Assembly: GCA_038229915.1 (NCBI GenBank)
Contig: JBBRNY010000001.1
Location: 62,001 to 126,000, forward strand
Direction: 5' to 3'
DNA length: 64,000 nucleotides
Origin: JAFDZW01 sp038229915
Lineage (GTDB): Bacteria > Bacteroidota > Ignavibacteria > Palsa-1295
Below, piece after piece: positions 8,385-17,062 of this stretch. The notes below the pieces were generated by a model, which did no database searches, had not been told where the DNA came from, and saw only the letters and a program-made list of their open reading frames with translations. Within the stretch, counting starts at the first letter, position 1. Each line of letters starts with the position of its first letter. The position numbers and the translations under genes were made by a program.

Positions 8385-9095
8385 ATGGAAATGTCAGAAT
8401 TACAAACACCCCGCATCCACCGCCATTTCGAAGACGAGCTTGAAAAACTTCGTGCGTTGCTGATTCGTATGGGCTCACTCGTTGACGAGCAAGTAGAGCT
8501 TGCTTCAAAAGCTGTCTTAACAACCGATCACGAGTCTGCACGTTTTGTGCTCAAACGCGAAACCCGTGTAAACGAGTATGACCTAATGGTTGACGCACTC
8601 TGCCAACGCATCTTGGCGCTTACACAGCCCGTCGCTACCGATCTTCGTTTGCTCATCGCTGCAATGCGCATTGATTCAGAGTTCGAAAGAATTGGTGATA
8701 TTGCTGTGAATATTGCCGAGCGTGTCACGGTACTCGAAAATCAAAGTGATATGCTCGAAAGCACGGGCTTAAAAACAATGATGGACGAAGCGCATCGAAT
8801 GTTTCGTTTTGCCTTTGACGCTTTTATTAATAATGATGTAACATTAGCACGCTCGCTCTTCGACCGCGAAGCCGCTATTGATAGAATTGCGCATCGTGCA
8901 TTCGATCTTTTAATTGATGAGATGAAACGCGACCCGCTTCAGATCGAACCCGGCGCCCATGCGATGGCATTGCTTCGCCACGTGGAACGCCTAGCCGATC
9001 ATGCGACAAACATTGCCGAAGACGTGATCTTTATCGTCGAAGCAAAAATGCTGAAGCATCAATCGCAAGAGAAACTTCCTACTGCTGAGGATTAG
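8385..9095 (+). CDS. phoU: Phosphate transport regulator PhoU
   Basis: All-helical cytoplasmic regulator of 236 residues with two three-helix-bundle repeats, each carrying the metal-contacting E/DxxxD pattern: FERIGDIAVNIAER at about 105-118 and VERLADHATNIAEDV at about 205-219. In known systems PhoU mediates the signal between the Pst transporter and the PhoR kinase. Its place at the end of the pst operon is standard. It is followed by a strong bidirectional terminator. No PhoR/PhoB genes are in the window. Confidence 0.96.
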   Translation: MEMSELQTPRIHRHFEDELEKLRALLIRMGSLVDEQVELASKAVLTTDHESARFVLKRETRVNEYDLMVDALCQRILALTQPVATDLRLLIAAMRIDSEFERIGDIAVNIAERVTVLENQSDMLESTGLKTMMDEAHRMFRFAFDAFINNDVTLARSLFDREAAIDRIAHRAFDLLIDEMKRDPLQIEPGAHAMALLRHVERLADHATNIAEDVIFIVEAKMLKHQSQEKLPTAED

Positions 9096-9109
9096 TATTT
9101 CCAAATATT

Positions 9110-9150
9110 AGATATAAAAAAAGGCGGTTATTCCGCCTTTTTTTATATCT
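9110..9150. terminator. Bidirectional terminator after phoU
   Basis: A perfect 18-bp inverted repeat, 9110-9127 with 9133-9150, has a 5-nt TTATT loop. The GC core GGCGG/CCGCC is flanked by a run of 7 A on one side and 7 T on the other, so it works as an intrinsic terminator in both directions, for phoU (+) and for the convergent transporter gene (-). Confidence 0.93.
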
Positions 9151-9161
9151 ATACTAAAATC

Positions 9162-10037
9162 TCAAACTCGACTTTCCTTCCAGGTTCGATACGCCGAGAC
9201 ACTCAGGATTATACTCCCCCCAAGAATTGCCCACATCGTTGGGCGTTCGTGAATGCCAAGGAATACCCATATCGGATTCAGTACCGGTTCGATCATCGAT
9301 AACAACAATGCATCGAGAGCTCTGACGTAATGGATACCATTGGTAAATAAGGCATAAGCAAATCCGATCTGAAAGATACCAAGAAATGCAAGTTCGGAAA
9401 TCTCGGTAATAGAATTTGGGATGGGATTACTCTGCCCCGAAAGCCATACCCCAAGCATGACGATCACAATAATTAAATGCCCAAGAATAACTGATTGCCA
9501 TCTCACCGCTTCGTTCGTATGTTCGTGCTTCAGTAAGAGCGCATAGGCGGCAAAACAGACGCCACTTATAAGTGCGAGGATGTTTCCGAGCACTGACGAG
9601 GTATCAAACTTCCCGACAAAAAATAGTGCCATCGCCGCTATGGTGATCATCACCGAGATTACATCAGCACGTTTGATCTTTGTTTTTGAGATCAGCGGCT
9701 CAAAAAATAATACATAGATCGGTGCGGTGTATTGCAAGAAGATCGCATTTGCGCTCGTCGTGAGTTTTGTTGCTAAAACGAACAACACCAGCAACGCGGC
9801 ATAAACAACCGACATCTGAAGGGTTCGCGACGAGAGCCAATGTTCACGATGAGCCGCGAGATCGTTTTTGAATGTGCGCCGATAAATAATATACAGCGTG
9901 AGTGCCGCAAAACTGCTTCGCCACAGTGAGACACCATAGCCGTCAAGAGAAACCGACTTAATAAATAATCCGCCGGTGCTCCAGAGCAATGCTGCGAGCA
10001 AAATAAAATACGAACCTCGGCGCACGCTTGAGGTCAT
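9162..10037 (-). CDS. EamA/DMT-family transporter
   Basis: Drug/metabolite transporter superfamily membrane protein, 291 residues, with about ten predicted helices arranged as two EamA repeats (roughly 10-140 and 155-285). The opening FILLAALLWSTGGLFIKSVS is typical of EamA repeat 1. Members export amino acids or other small metabolites; the substrate here cannot be predicted. It ends 11 bp from the shared terminator and lies 7 bp after a small lipoprotein gene, with which it probably forms a two-gene minus-strand operon. Confidence 0.88.
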   Translation of the reverse strand: MTSSVRRGSYFILLAALLWSTGGLFIKSVSLDGYGVSLWRSSFAALTLYIIYRRTFKNDLAAHREHWLSSRTLQMSVVYAALLVLFVLATKLTTSANAIFLQYTAPIYVLFFEPLISKTKIKRADVISVMITIAAMALFFVGKFDTSSVLGNILALISGVCFAAYALLLKHEHTNEAVRWQSVILGHLIIVIVMLGVWLSGQSNPIPNSITEISELAFLGIFQIGFAYALFTNGIHYVRALDALLLSMIEPVLNPIWVFLGIHERPTMWAILGGSIILSVSAYRTWKESRV

Positions 10038-10044
10038 CTGATTA

Positions 10045-10422
10045 TTATTTTTTGCTCCAACCGAGACGGTCGCCTTCTTCGAGTATCGCTTTTAACTCGT
10101 CAATGGTGATGTTTTTCTTCTTGAGGAATGCATCGATCTCTTCTTGCTTAATCCCCTCTTTGCGCAGTGGGCGGAAATCGTGAAAAATAATGACCACATC
10201 ATCGGGAGAGAAACGCGAAAGCATTTTTTCATGCTCAGGCGTTCGGAGCCTCGCACGATCAATGATAAGCCCTGTATTCACATCTTTCGGTTCTTGAATG
10301 ACCGAGCCGGAATCGATCACCATCGGCTTCGCAAGCAATGTATCGGTTGCATCTTTCGGTGGGGTGGTCTTATTGGAGCAGGATAGTGTGAAAAAAGCGA
10401 AAAATATTATTATGTTTTTCAT
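10045..10422 (-). CDS. Hypothetical lipoprotein, 125 aa
   Basis: No family recognised. It has a lipoprotein signal with the acceptor Cys at residue 15 (FTLSC). A short Thr/Lys/Pro-rich linker follows, then about 60 residues of charged sequence ending in two likely helices (EIDAFLKKKNITIDELKAIL) that loosely recall SHOCT-like C-terminal helix pairs. It is upstream of and probably co-transcribed with the EamA transporter. Confidence 0.72.
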   Translation of the reverse strand: MKNIIIFFAFFTLSCSNKTTPPKDATDTLLAKPMVIDSGSVIQEPKDVNTGLIIDRARLRTPEHEKMLSRFSPDDVVIIFHDFRPLRKEGIKQEEIDAFLKKKNITIDELKAILEEGDRLGWSKK

Positions 10423-10629
10423 AGAGAGAAAACTTATTTCGGAATATTATTACTCCGCTACTATGATAGAAAAAAATAAAAATCACGGAACTTTTTGGTA
10501 TTATGGCAGTTACGAAGAAGTAGTTCTACAAATTTATCGTCAAACCCTTGTAGTTAGACTTCTTTTGCAGAACATCAAGAAGCAAAGAGCAGTACTTTAT
10601 TTGAGCCAATAAATCAGAGAGGAAACGCT

Positions 10630-13600
10630 ATGAACATACCTTATAAGCAAAACACCCAGCCAAATGGTTATTCGAGTAAAATCGGAAATGCTTTGACATT
10701 ATTTTTACTGATGACACTATTAGCATCAAACACCGTGCAAGCACAGTATGATGTGACGACTCAAGGCATTCAACCAACACAAATTAGTGGTAGCGGAACA
10801 CAGGCGACCTCAAATCTTGGGCAATTTGTGGTCAATAATAATACCGGAGATGTCAATTTTATTGGTAATTCAGGTAATGTCATCAGCACTATTGGACCAT
10901 TCACAACAACTGCAAACATCTCAGTTGCTACAAATCACAATACCTACCTTGCTGTTGTAACTAGTTTACAAATTGGGCCTGACCCCTTTATTAAAGTATT
11001 TGTATTTAACAATACTAATCTTACAAAAACAGGAGTTATGCGGATGCCAGCACCCACAGTATTGCCATCCAATTCGCCATACCAGATCTCCGTACAAGGG
11101 GGCTCTTTCCCTCATTCACCAAATGATGGAATCCATTGGATTGAAACAAATATGGACAACCACTATTTGTATATTGCTTGGCAGATGAATTCAAGACGAC
11201 TTGGATTTGCAATTATGGATATTACAAATAATACTTGGGCAGTGCCACCAGGTGATATTCCAGAACCATGGCCAGGTGGCAGACAAGTTGCACAAGGAAG
11301 CATCCCAACAGTGGGATGTTTTCGGTGGTCAGTAAATCAAGTACATATTGCTTTTGTCTCCGATCAAGGATCGCAACCGTATGATTTTCAGCCAAATATC
11401 CCATCTAATTTTGCCACCGATCCGATTGCAGTACTACCTTTGGTTACCCCAGGGAATGTAGCACATGATATAGAATGGGTAAGGGTTGTGTGTTGGGATC
11501 ATTTTAGTGGTGCTAACGGACAACATTATTTTTATGGCACAAAGTCTGTCCCATTTGACGCAAACCGCCATGAATTGTGGACAACAACTGGCGTTAATGT
11601 ACCATTAGGACCTCATACGACAAGACTCATAAACGATCCAATCAATCCCGGAACAGCCAATCCAGTCCCGCCTATGGCAGTTGCCGACCCTTACCATATA
11701 TGGAATGGTGTTGACCAATCTGTTTTTTGCCTTTATAAGGAATGGGTAAATTATGTACCTGGGATTCAGCCATCAGGGTCCACCCAATATAGAATTTGTA
11801 GAAAAGACGGTGCTAACCAACTAACCGTTTTTGCAAATCCGTTAGTTGTGAATAACCCAAATTCTGTAATGAGATACTACACCTTAGGCGCAAATCAAAT
11901 GGGGACTTTTGCGAACATTGAGGGACCAGTGTCAATGTTACTGTGGCGCAATTTCATTGACATCAACGATGATATTCATGAAAATACACTTGCTACTGGT
12001 TTAGTAAATTTTACCGTAGTCGCTCCAAATTTAGCAAGAACAGTGCTTCAAGGCGACACATTAAGAATCTATGGTGATGTTTATGATAATCTGCGTAATT
12101 TTAATATAAACAATGATGCAGCAAAATTATTTGTAGGATTATCATCCACTGACCCTGGTTTTTCACAAACTGCAAAACGAGCCCATTTAATGCTTGATAT
12201 TGATGCTAAATTGGACTTTCATAATAAGCTTAATTTTCAGTTTTTTGTCGAAGGCAGAGGAAGTATCGAATACAATGGTGCCAGCTTGAATAATATGAAC
12301 AATGTGTCGTGGTTTTTAAGAGGTAACCTGAATAGCATTGATAGTTCAGAACCTTTTAAGGCACTGTTCTATATTAATGCTCCATTAACGATTCCTTCTT
12401 ACTCGCAATTGATGAGTCAAAAAGGACAAATTCGATTTATAGCAGCATCTACGCAACCCGCTATGGCAAAGTTGACAGTATCTGGAGTAGGTTCGAATAT
12501 TAATCTTCAAAATTCAACAATGATTCTTGGATCCCAAAGTACGTCAGGACCTTTGACCCAAATCGAAATGAATATAGGGAGTAGCGTCAATAACGGACAA
12601 TCATTGATTATTAATAATAGCCTTATCACAACTGGCTGGCAACCGAACTTGGTGTATAATTTCCAAGCAACAACGAACCCGTCTGGGAATCGGTCCGACA
12701 TTCTTATTAACCGACCTGATGTCGTGAACATTTCAAGTAACAATATTTTGTACACGAACTTTAGAATAACCAACCCGATGGGGAATATTAACTATGACTT
12801 TAACAGTATTTCTGCTGCGCGAAATGCAGTAAAGCTTGAATGGACAATTGCAGGAAATTACACAAAGCGAATTAATCTCCATCACAATAATCTCTTTGAA
12901 ACCTGGCCAATTGGTTCAACACAAGATGATCCAATTGATTTTATTTTACTTGGACTCATCGGGACTAATCAAAACGATATTATTGTCGATGAGAATATTT
13001 TTGGGACACGAATAAATAATAATGTACGTATCCTTCAAGGCAATCACACCGCTATTGATTTTCAAAACGGTTCGGTAGGAAGAATAATGCAAAACAACAT
13101 TGTCGGAAGATGGATCGGCATACATACTGAAGGAACTGGCAATACAAATCCATTCCTTTGTTTAAATGACATCAATGGTGCTGGTTCAGACGGTGTCAGT
13201 GGACCATTCAGTACTTTTACTAATAGTACCGGAATTCTTCAAGATGGGAATGGAACTGGTAACGTAAGTTATGTCAAACGCAATACAGTTTACAATTATG
13301 GTACTGCCTATCATGCTGCTGGGAATGATAAAAGCGTTTGTGTCGACAACTATTTCCGAGATAGCCGAAGGGGTGTTGAGTGTAGCGGCACTTCTCTAAC
13401 GGATTTTAGCGGTTATACTGAGTCTTCCTCCGGTAACCACATACAAGGTTTAAACCGGATTCTACATAATTCTGAGACACAGGTGTTACTTAATAATATG
13501 GCACAACCTGTATTTGGAGCGCCAAACGCCGTACCACAAAATCAGTTGCCAAATTGGGCGCAAAATACAATTGATGAGCAAGGGTTAACAAACGCTTTGC

Positions 13601-14625
13601 ATTTCAAGTACGGTGGTGGTGCGAACCCACAATATATATTGATACAGCCAGTTACGTTCAATAATTGGAACCCTGCAATTCTCAGCAATGGAATTGTTAA
13701 TACCGGAGAGCCGAAAATGCTGATAACGTATGAGAATAATGGTAATACCACTGCGCCTACAACTGATTTTGACTGCAATGAAGCAGACCGCATAGGAGTA
13801 AAAAACAATCAAACTCTTGCGTCGTTTGATTGTAAGTCAATGTTTAATCAAGCAGACTCTTCAGCATTATATGAATGTGCCATTGCCCTTTCACAAATTG
13901 GTGCATTTAACATGGCATTTGATTCGATGCGTGTGTTTTGTGAGCGATATCCGTTAGTTTCAAATTCGATAATTTCGCTTCATGTCGGGAATGGTTTAGG
14001 ACTTTGTGGAGGTTACCCACTTAGTATTAAGCATAAAACTGGGTCAGATTCTACATTATATCTTGCATATAATTGGATCGTTTACATGCAACCAAAGAAT
14101 TCTGAGTGCGCGCAATATCAAGCTGGTATTTTTGATGGACTTGCTGCTCTTCTTGGTCATGAAGGTTTCAATGACCCTAATGAGCAGTGTAATATGTGGT
14201 GGAATTATATTCAAATCTGTTCTGATCATGGTTGGAGAGATTCAATGTATTATGGTTTTATTCGCCAGACTCGGAAATACCAAACTATAGATACAACCCC
14301 GTACTATCTTTACACATACCCTTTGAAGCCACTCCTTTCTGTTGCTCAGGAACATACTAACCCTGAGGATCTGATTGAGGCGTTGCTTCAACCAAACCCA
14401 ACGACAAAGCAAACAAATTTGCGGTTGTCTTTAAATAAGAATGCATCAATTAATATTACTCTCTTTGATCTTCTCGGTAAAGATATGAAGCTATTATATA
14501 ATGGTGCTATCGAATCGGGCAATCAGACTATCCCATTAGATCTGACTGGCCTTTCAGCTGGCGAATACTATGTCCGTATTCAATATGGCGGAAATACGAC
14601 GACCAAAAAGTTAATCATAAAATAG
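10630..14625 (+). CDS. Giant T9SS-secreted protein, beta-helix-like, 1331 aa
   Basis: Secreted surface or extracellular protein. A hydrophobic signal segment lies at about residues 20-38 (after a somewhat long n-region), ending VQAQ. Residues about 500-1000 are Asn/Ile/Gly-rich with many short N-N-I-type turns, suggesting a right-handed parallel beta-helix. A Cys-containing segment near 1060-1250 may be helical. The last 80 residues (from LLQPNPTTKQ, 1252) form a type A T9SS sorting domain, ending in AGEYYVRIQ and KKLIIK. The start at 10630 is preceded by GAGGAAA, a plausible Shine-Dalgarno site. The gene is visibly more AT-rich than its neighbours. Ligand or enzymatic role unknown. Confidence 0.85.
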   Translation: MNIPYKQNTQPNGYSSKIGNALTLFLLMTLLASNTVQAQYDVTTQGIQPTQISGSGTQATSNLGQFVVNNNTGDVNFIGNSGNVISTIGPFTTTANISVATNHNTYLAVVTSLQIGPDPFIKVFVFNNTNLTKTGVMRMPAPTVLPSNSPYQISVQGGSFPHSPNDGIHWIETNMDNHYLYIAWQMNSRRLGFAIMDITNNTWAVPPGDIPEPWPGGRQVAQGSIPTVGCFRWSVNQVHIAFVSDQGSQPYDFQPNIPSNFATDPIAVLPLVTPGNVAHDIEWVRVVCWDHFSGANGQHYFYGTKSVPFDANRHELWTTTGVNVPLGPHTTRLINDPINPGTANPVPPMAVADPYHIWNGVDQSVFCLYKEWVNYVPGIQPSGSTQYRICRKDGANQLTVFANPLVVNNPNSVMRYYTLGANQMGTFANIEGPVSMLLWRNFIDINDDIHENTLATGLVNFTVVAPNLARTVLQGDTLRIYGDVYDNLRNFNINNDAAKLFVGLSSTDPGFSQTAKRAHLMLDIDAKLDFHNKLNFQFFVEGRGSIEYNGASLNNMNNVSWFLRGNLNSIDSSEPFKALFYINAPLTIPSYSQLMSQKGQIRFIAASTQPAMAKLTVSGVGSNINLQNSTMILGSQSTSGPLTQIEMNIGSSVNNGQSLIINNSLITTGWQPNLVYNFQATTNPSGNRSDILINRPDVVNISSNNILYTNFRITNPMGNINYDFNSISAARNAVKLEWTIAGNYTKRINLHHNNLFETWPIGSTQDDPIDFILLGLIGTNQNDIIVDENIFGTRINNNVRILQGNHTAIDFQNGSVGRIMQNNIVGRWIGIHTEGTGNTNPFLCLNDINGAGSDGVSGPFSTFTNSTGILQDGNGTGNVSYVKRNTVYNYGTAYHAAGNDKSVCVDNYFRDSRRGVECSGTSLTDFSGYTESSSGNHIQGLNRILHNSETQVLLNNMAQPVFGAPNAVPQNQLPNWAQNTIDEQGLTNALHFKYGGGANPQYILIQPVTFNNWNPAILSNGIVNTGEPKMLITYENNGNTTAPTTDFDCNEADRIGVKNNQTLASFDCKSMFNQADSSALYECAIALSQIGAFNMAFDSMRVFCERYPLVSNSIISLHVGNGLGLCGGYPLSIKHKTGSDSTLYLAYNWIVYMQPKNSECAQYQAGIFDGLAALLGHEGFNDPNEQCNMWWNYIQICSDHGWRDSMYYGFIRQTRKYQTIDTTPYYLYTYPLKPLLSVAQEHTNPEDLIEALLQPNPTTKQTNLRLSLNKNASINITLFDLLGKDMKLLYNGAIESGNQTIPLDLTGLSAGEYYVRIQYGGNTTTKKLIIK

Positions 14626-14652
14626 TTAAAAGACTATAGAATTATTTTTTAT

Positions 14653-14685
14653 CAGCCGTGGGATAAGTCTCACGGCTGTTTTGTT
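14653..14685 (+). terminator. Terminator after the 1331-aa gene
   Basis: Inverted repeat CAGCCGTG...CACGGCTG (14653-14660 with 14671-14678), extended by a G-T wobble pair in GGGA/TCTC, then TTTTGTTT. An intrinsic terminator for the plus strand. Confidence 0.85.
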
Positions 14686-14753
14686 TAGCTACCGTTCTTA
14701 ACAGTAGATACCAATAATCTCGTTTGTTTTTTGTGCATTACAGTACTATACCT

Positions 14754-15842
14754 ATGAAATTCGTAACTTTTCAAAAAGAACTCGCATCTGTACCACAACC
14801 CAAGCAGATGCTGATGCAGTCGATCACCGATGCATTCGGCGAAAAGAATTTACAACTTCCGTATGGACCTAAAGGCAGATTGGGCTTCTTGGTCGGCGCG
14901 AGTATTGTTGATCTCGAACAAGCATCACTGAAGTTTGCTATGCATAATAATAGCAAGCATTACAATACATTACCAAGCGACATTATTATTTTTCTTGCTC
15001 TTGGTGAACCTGCATGGGCTACAGCAAAAGAAGTCTTTGCTTGGTGTATGGCAAAAACCGATGATGAGTTGAAGTCATTAGGTATTTATGTTGGCACAAT
15101 GAGCGATACGCCCTTGCTTTCGCCTGTTCCGAAGCCCTCTTCGATGCGTGATGCATACGCCTTTCGTCAGCACGTCGAGGCGGCGCGCCGCAATCGTGGC
15201 GTTGAGATGATCCCCGAGTTTGATGAATTTCCGGTGTTTTATTTTACAAATCATCAGGCAGTTATTGGTCCGGGACCAATGGAAGTGATGCCCGAGCATT
15301 TGAAAAAACTTGACTTCGAGCTCGAAGCCTGTATCGTGATCGGTAAAGAATGTCGTAATGTAAAAGCATCGGAAGCCGATGAGTATGTTTTCGGCTATAT
15401 GGTGATGAATGACTGGAGCGCACGCTATCTCCAGATGGAAGAAATGAAACTCTCGCTCGGACCTGCTAAGGGTAAAGATTTCGCGACCGCGATCGGCTCT
15501 GTGCTGGTCACACGCGACGAGCTTGCCTCGAAACGCATTACTTCCCCTGTGGGTGAGCGTTATGACCTTACAATGACCTGTAGCATCGGCAATGAGGAAG
15601 TCTCACGAGGTAACCTTAAAGATATGAGCTGGACGTTCGCCCAGATCATCGAACGAGCCAGTTATGGTGTCACGCTCTACCCCGGTGATGTGATCGGCTC
15701 GGGCACTGTCGGCACCGGCTGCCTCCTCGAACTCAACGGCTCAAAGGTTTTTGACAATCGCTGGATCGCCATCGGAGACAAAGTTACCTGCTCGATCGAG
15801 ATGTTAGGTCAGCTAACAAATGAGGTTGTAGAGATGAAATAA
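14754..15842 (+). CDS. Fumarylacetoacetate hydrolase family protein
   Basis: Metal-dependent C-C or C-O bond hydrolase/isomerase of the FAH fold, 362 residues from ATG 14754; the upstream start at 14724 adds ten non-conserved residues. The metal-binding ExE is in FELEACIVIG (about 183-192), followed by the FGYMVMNDWSAR segment with the metal-binding Asp and by GPAKGKDF with the catalytic Lys. The N-terminal 70 residues resemble the SH3-like lid of fumarylacetoacetases. The family covers fumarylacetoacetate, acylpyruvate and 2-keto acid substrates; no aromatic degradation genes are nearby to decide. It ends 47 bp before a toxin-antitoxin pair. Confidence 0.9.
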   Translation: MKFVTFQKELASVPQPKQMLMQSITDAFGEKNLQLPYGPKGRLGFLVGASIVDLEQASLKFAMHNNSKHYNTLPSDIIIFLALGEPAWATAKEVFAWCMAKTDDELKSLGIYVGTMSDTPLLSPVPKPSSMRDAYAFRQHVEAARRNRGVEMIPEFDEFPVFYFTNHQAVIGPGPMEVMPEHLKKLDFELEACIVIGKECRNVKASEADEYVFGYMVMNDWSARYLQMEEMKLSLGPAKGKDFATAIGSVLVTRDELASKRITSPVGERYDLTMTCSIGNEEVSRGNLKDMSWTFAQIIERASYGVTLYPGDVIGSGTVGTGCLLELNGSKVFDNRWIAIGDKVTCSIEMLGQLTNEVVEMK

Positions 15843-15889
15843 GAGAACTTTGTTTTCTAGCCGAAGGTTAACATTAATGTGAACTTGCA

Positions 15890-16240
15890 ATGCGTAAGAT
15901 CAATTTCTACAAAACTGAATTAGGAAAAAGCCCGATTGAGGATTTTTTTGATTCACTTCCCGCGAAATTATTTCAAAAGGTATCTTGGACAATTGAACTT
16001 GTAAAACAACTACCAATCGTCCCGAGTGAATATTTGAAGAAACTTACCGGTACTGATGAAATTTGGGAAATACGGACCCAGCTTGGTAGCACAGCAATCC
16101 GATTGCTTGGCTTCTTTGACGGCAGTGATGTTATTATTGTAACAAATGGGTTTTCGAAAAAAACAGATCGGGTGCCCAAACGGGAAATTGCGCTTGCAGA
16201 AGAAAGACGAAAAGAATATTTTCGGAGAAAAAAGAAATGA
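15890..16240 (+). CDS. HigB/RelE-superfamily toxin (Gp49-like)
   Basis: Type II toxin-antitoxin toxin of 116 residues. The family acts as ribosome-dependent mRNA interferases. The pattern is characteristic: an opening INFYKTELGKSPIEDFFDSL, a central IWEIRTQ with the basic/aromatic strand, then GFFDGSDVIIVTNGFSKK followed by K/R-rich helices (AEERRKEYFRRKKK). Toxin-first order with the antitoxin overlapping by 4 bp (ATGA) fits the HigBA arrangement. Activity is inferred from family and pairing. Confidence 0.88.
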   Translation: MRKINFYKTELGKSPIEDFFDSLPAKLFQKVSWTIELVKQLPIVPSEYLKKLTGTDEIWEIRTQLGSTAIRLLGFFDGSDVIIVTNGFSKKTDRVPKREIALAEERRKEYFRRKKK

Positions 16241-16515
16241 AAGATGATTTTGCACTCTATATAGAGAAACGAAAAAAAACAGACTCCGCTTTTGCCAAGG
16301 GCTATGAAGAAGGGTACCTCAACTTTAAGATAGGAGTAATCCTAAAGATGGCACGTGAAGACGCAGGAATGACACAGCAAGAGATTGCAAAAAAACTGAA
16401 GACCAATAAATCGGCTATCTCGCGTATTGAAAATCATGCGGAGGATATTCGTCTCTCGACATTAAAGAAATATGCCGGAGCACTTGGGAAAAAAGTGCGT
16501 GTGGAGATTTCTTAA
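16237..16515 (+). CDS. HigA-like XRE-family antitoxin
   Basis: DNA-binding antitoxin of 92 residues with a Cro/C1 helix-turn-helix at about 41-75 (the MTQQEIAKKLKTNKSAISRI segment). It would neutralise the upstream HigB-like toxin and repress the operon. Its ATG overlaps the toxin stop codon by 4 bp, giving translational coupling. The C-terminal strand KKVRVEIS is typical of this antitoxin group. It ends right beside the convergent DUF2127 gene with no space between the stop codons. Confidence 0.9.
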   Translation: MKDDFALYIEKRKKTDSAFAKGYEEGYLNFKIGVILKMAREDAGMTQQEIAKKLKTNKSAISRIENHAEDIRLSTLKKYAGALGKKVRVEIS

Positions 16516-17043
16516 TTATTCAGCCTTTGCTATTTTTGCCTTCGTAAGTCCTTTTAATTTTTGATACTCTAAGATAACCATGGTCAAGACAAATGTATCG
16601 AAGCTCATCAAGATACACACTCCCCAAAAGAAATGGAAGATGATGCGATAGGCTTCGATCGAGAGAATAATACCGAACCCAACAAATGCAAATGGAAACA
16701 CCCAGAGCTTTTTCTTTAGCAAGCCATACACCAAGCCCAGCTTGATCACCGCATGACTTAGCATATAGAGACTGACAATGAGCGTCGTACTGACAGAAAG
16801 ATTTTCTGCTTGATGATGCAGAAAGTGCGCGATGACATTGTCTGGATTTGCGGAGAAAAGATGACGCGTGAGGAAATTCATCCAACTACCGAGCGTTTGT
16901 GGCTCGACGAACAATAACAGTGTCCCGCCGATGAGCTGCATCACACCATCAAAGCCTTTGATGAAAAGACTTACTCGAAAGGCGCGATCAACCAGTGATC
17001 TTTTCGCCGGAGGCTGGTCTATTGTTGTTTCAGGCTTTACCAT
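16516..17043 (-). CDS. DUF2127-family membrane protein
   Basis: Inner-membrane protein of 175 residues with four predicted helices (about 30-50, 78-100, 103-122, 128-155). The pattern FIKGFDGVMQLIGGTLLL and later SHAVIKLGLVYGLLKKKLWVFP is that of DUF2127 proteins, whose function is unknown. Convergent with and abutting the HigA-like gene. Separated by 19 bp from the bamA stop, so it may be an independent gene on the same strand or the first gene of nothing larger. Confidence 0.8.
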   Translation of the reverse strand: MVKPETTIDQPPAKRSLVDRAFRVSLFIKGFDGVMQLIGGTLLLFVEPQTLGSWMNFLTRHLFSANPDNVIAHFLHHQAENLSVSTTLIVSLYMLSHAVIKLGLVYGLLKKKLWVFPFAFVGFGIILSIEAYRIIFHFFWGVCILMSFDTFVLTMVILEYQKLKGLTKAKIAKAE

Positions 17044-17062
17044 CAGTCACGATCACGTTGAC

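Noticed and set aside
10298..10612. A 104-codon plus-strand frame overlapping the small lipoprotein
   Set aside because: It overlaps the start of the minus-strand lipoprotein gene, has no signal or family match, and lies in the AT-rich promoter region of the 1331-aa gene.
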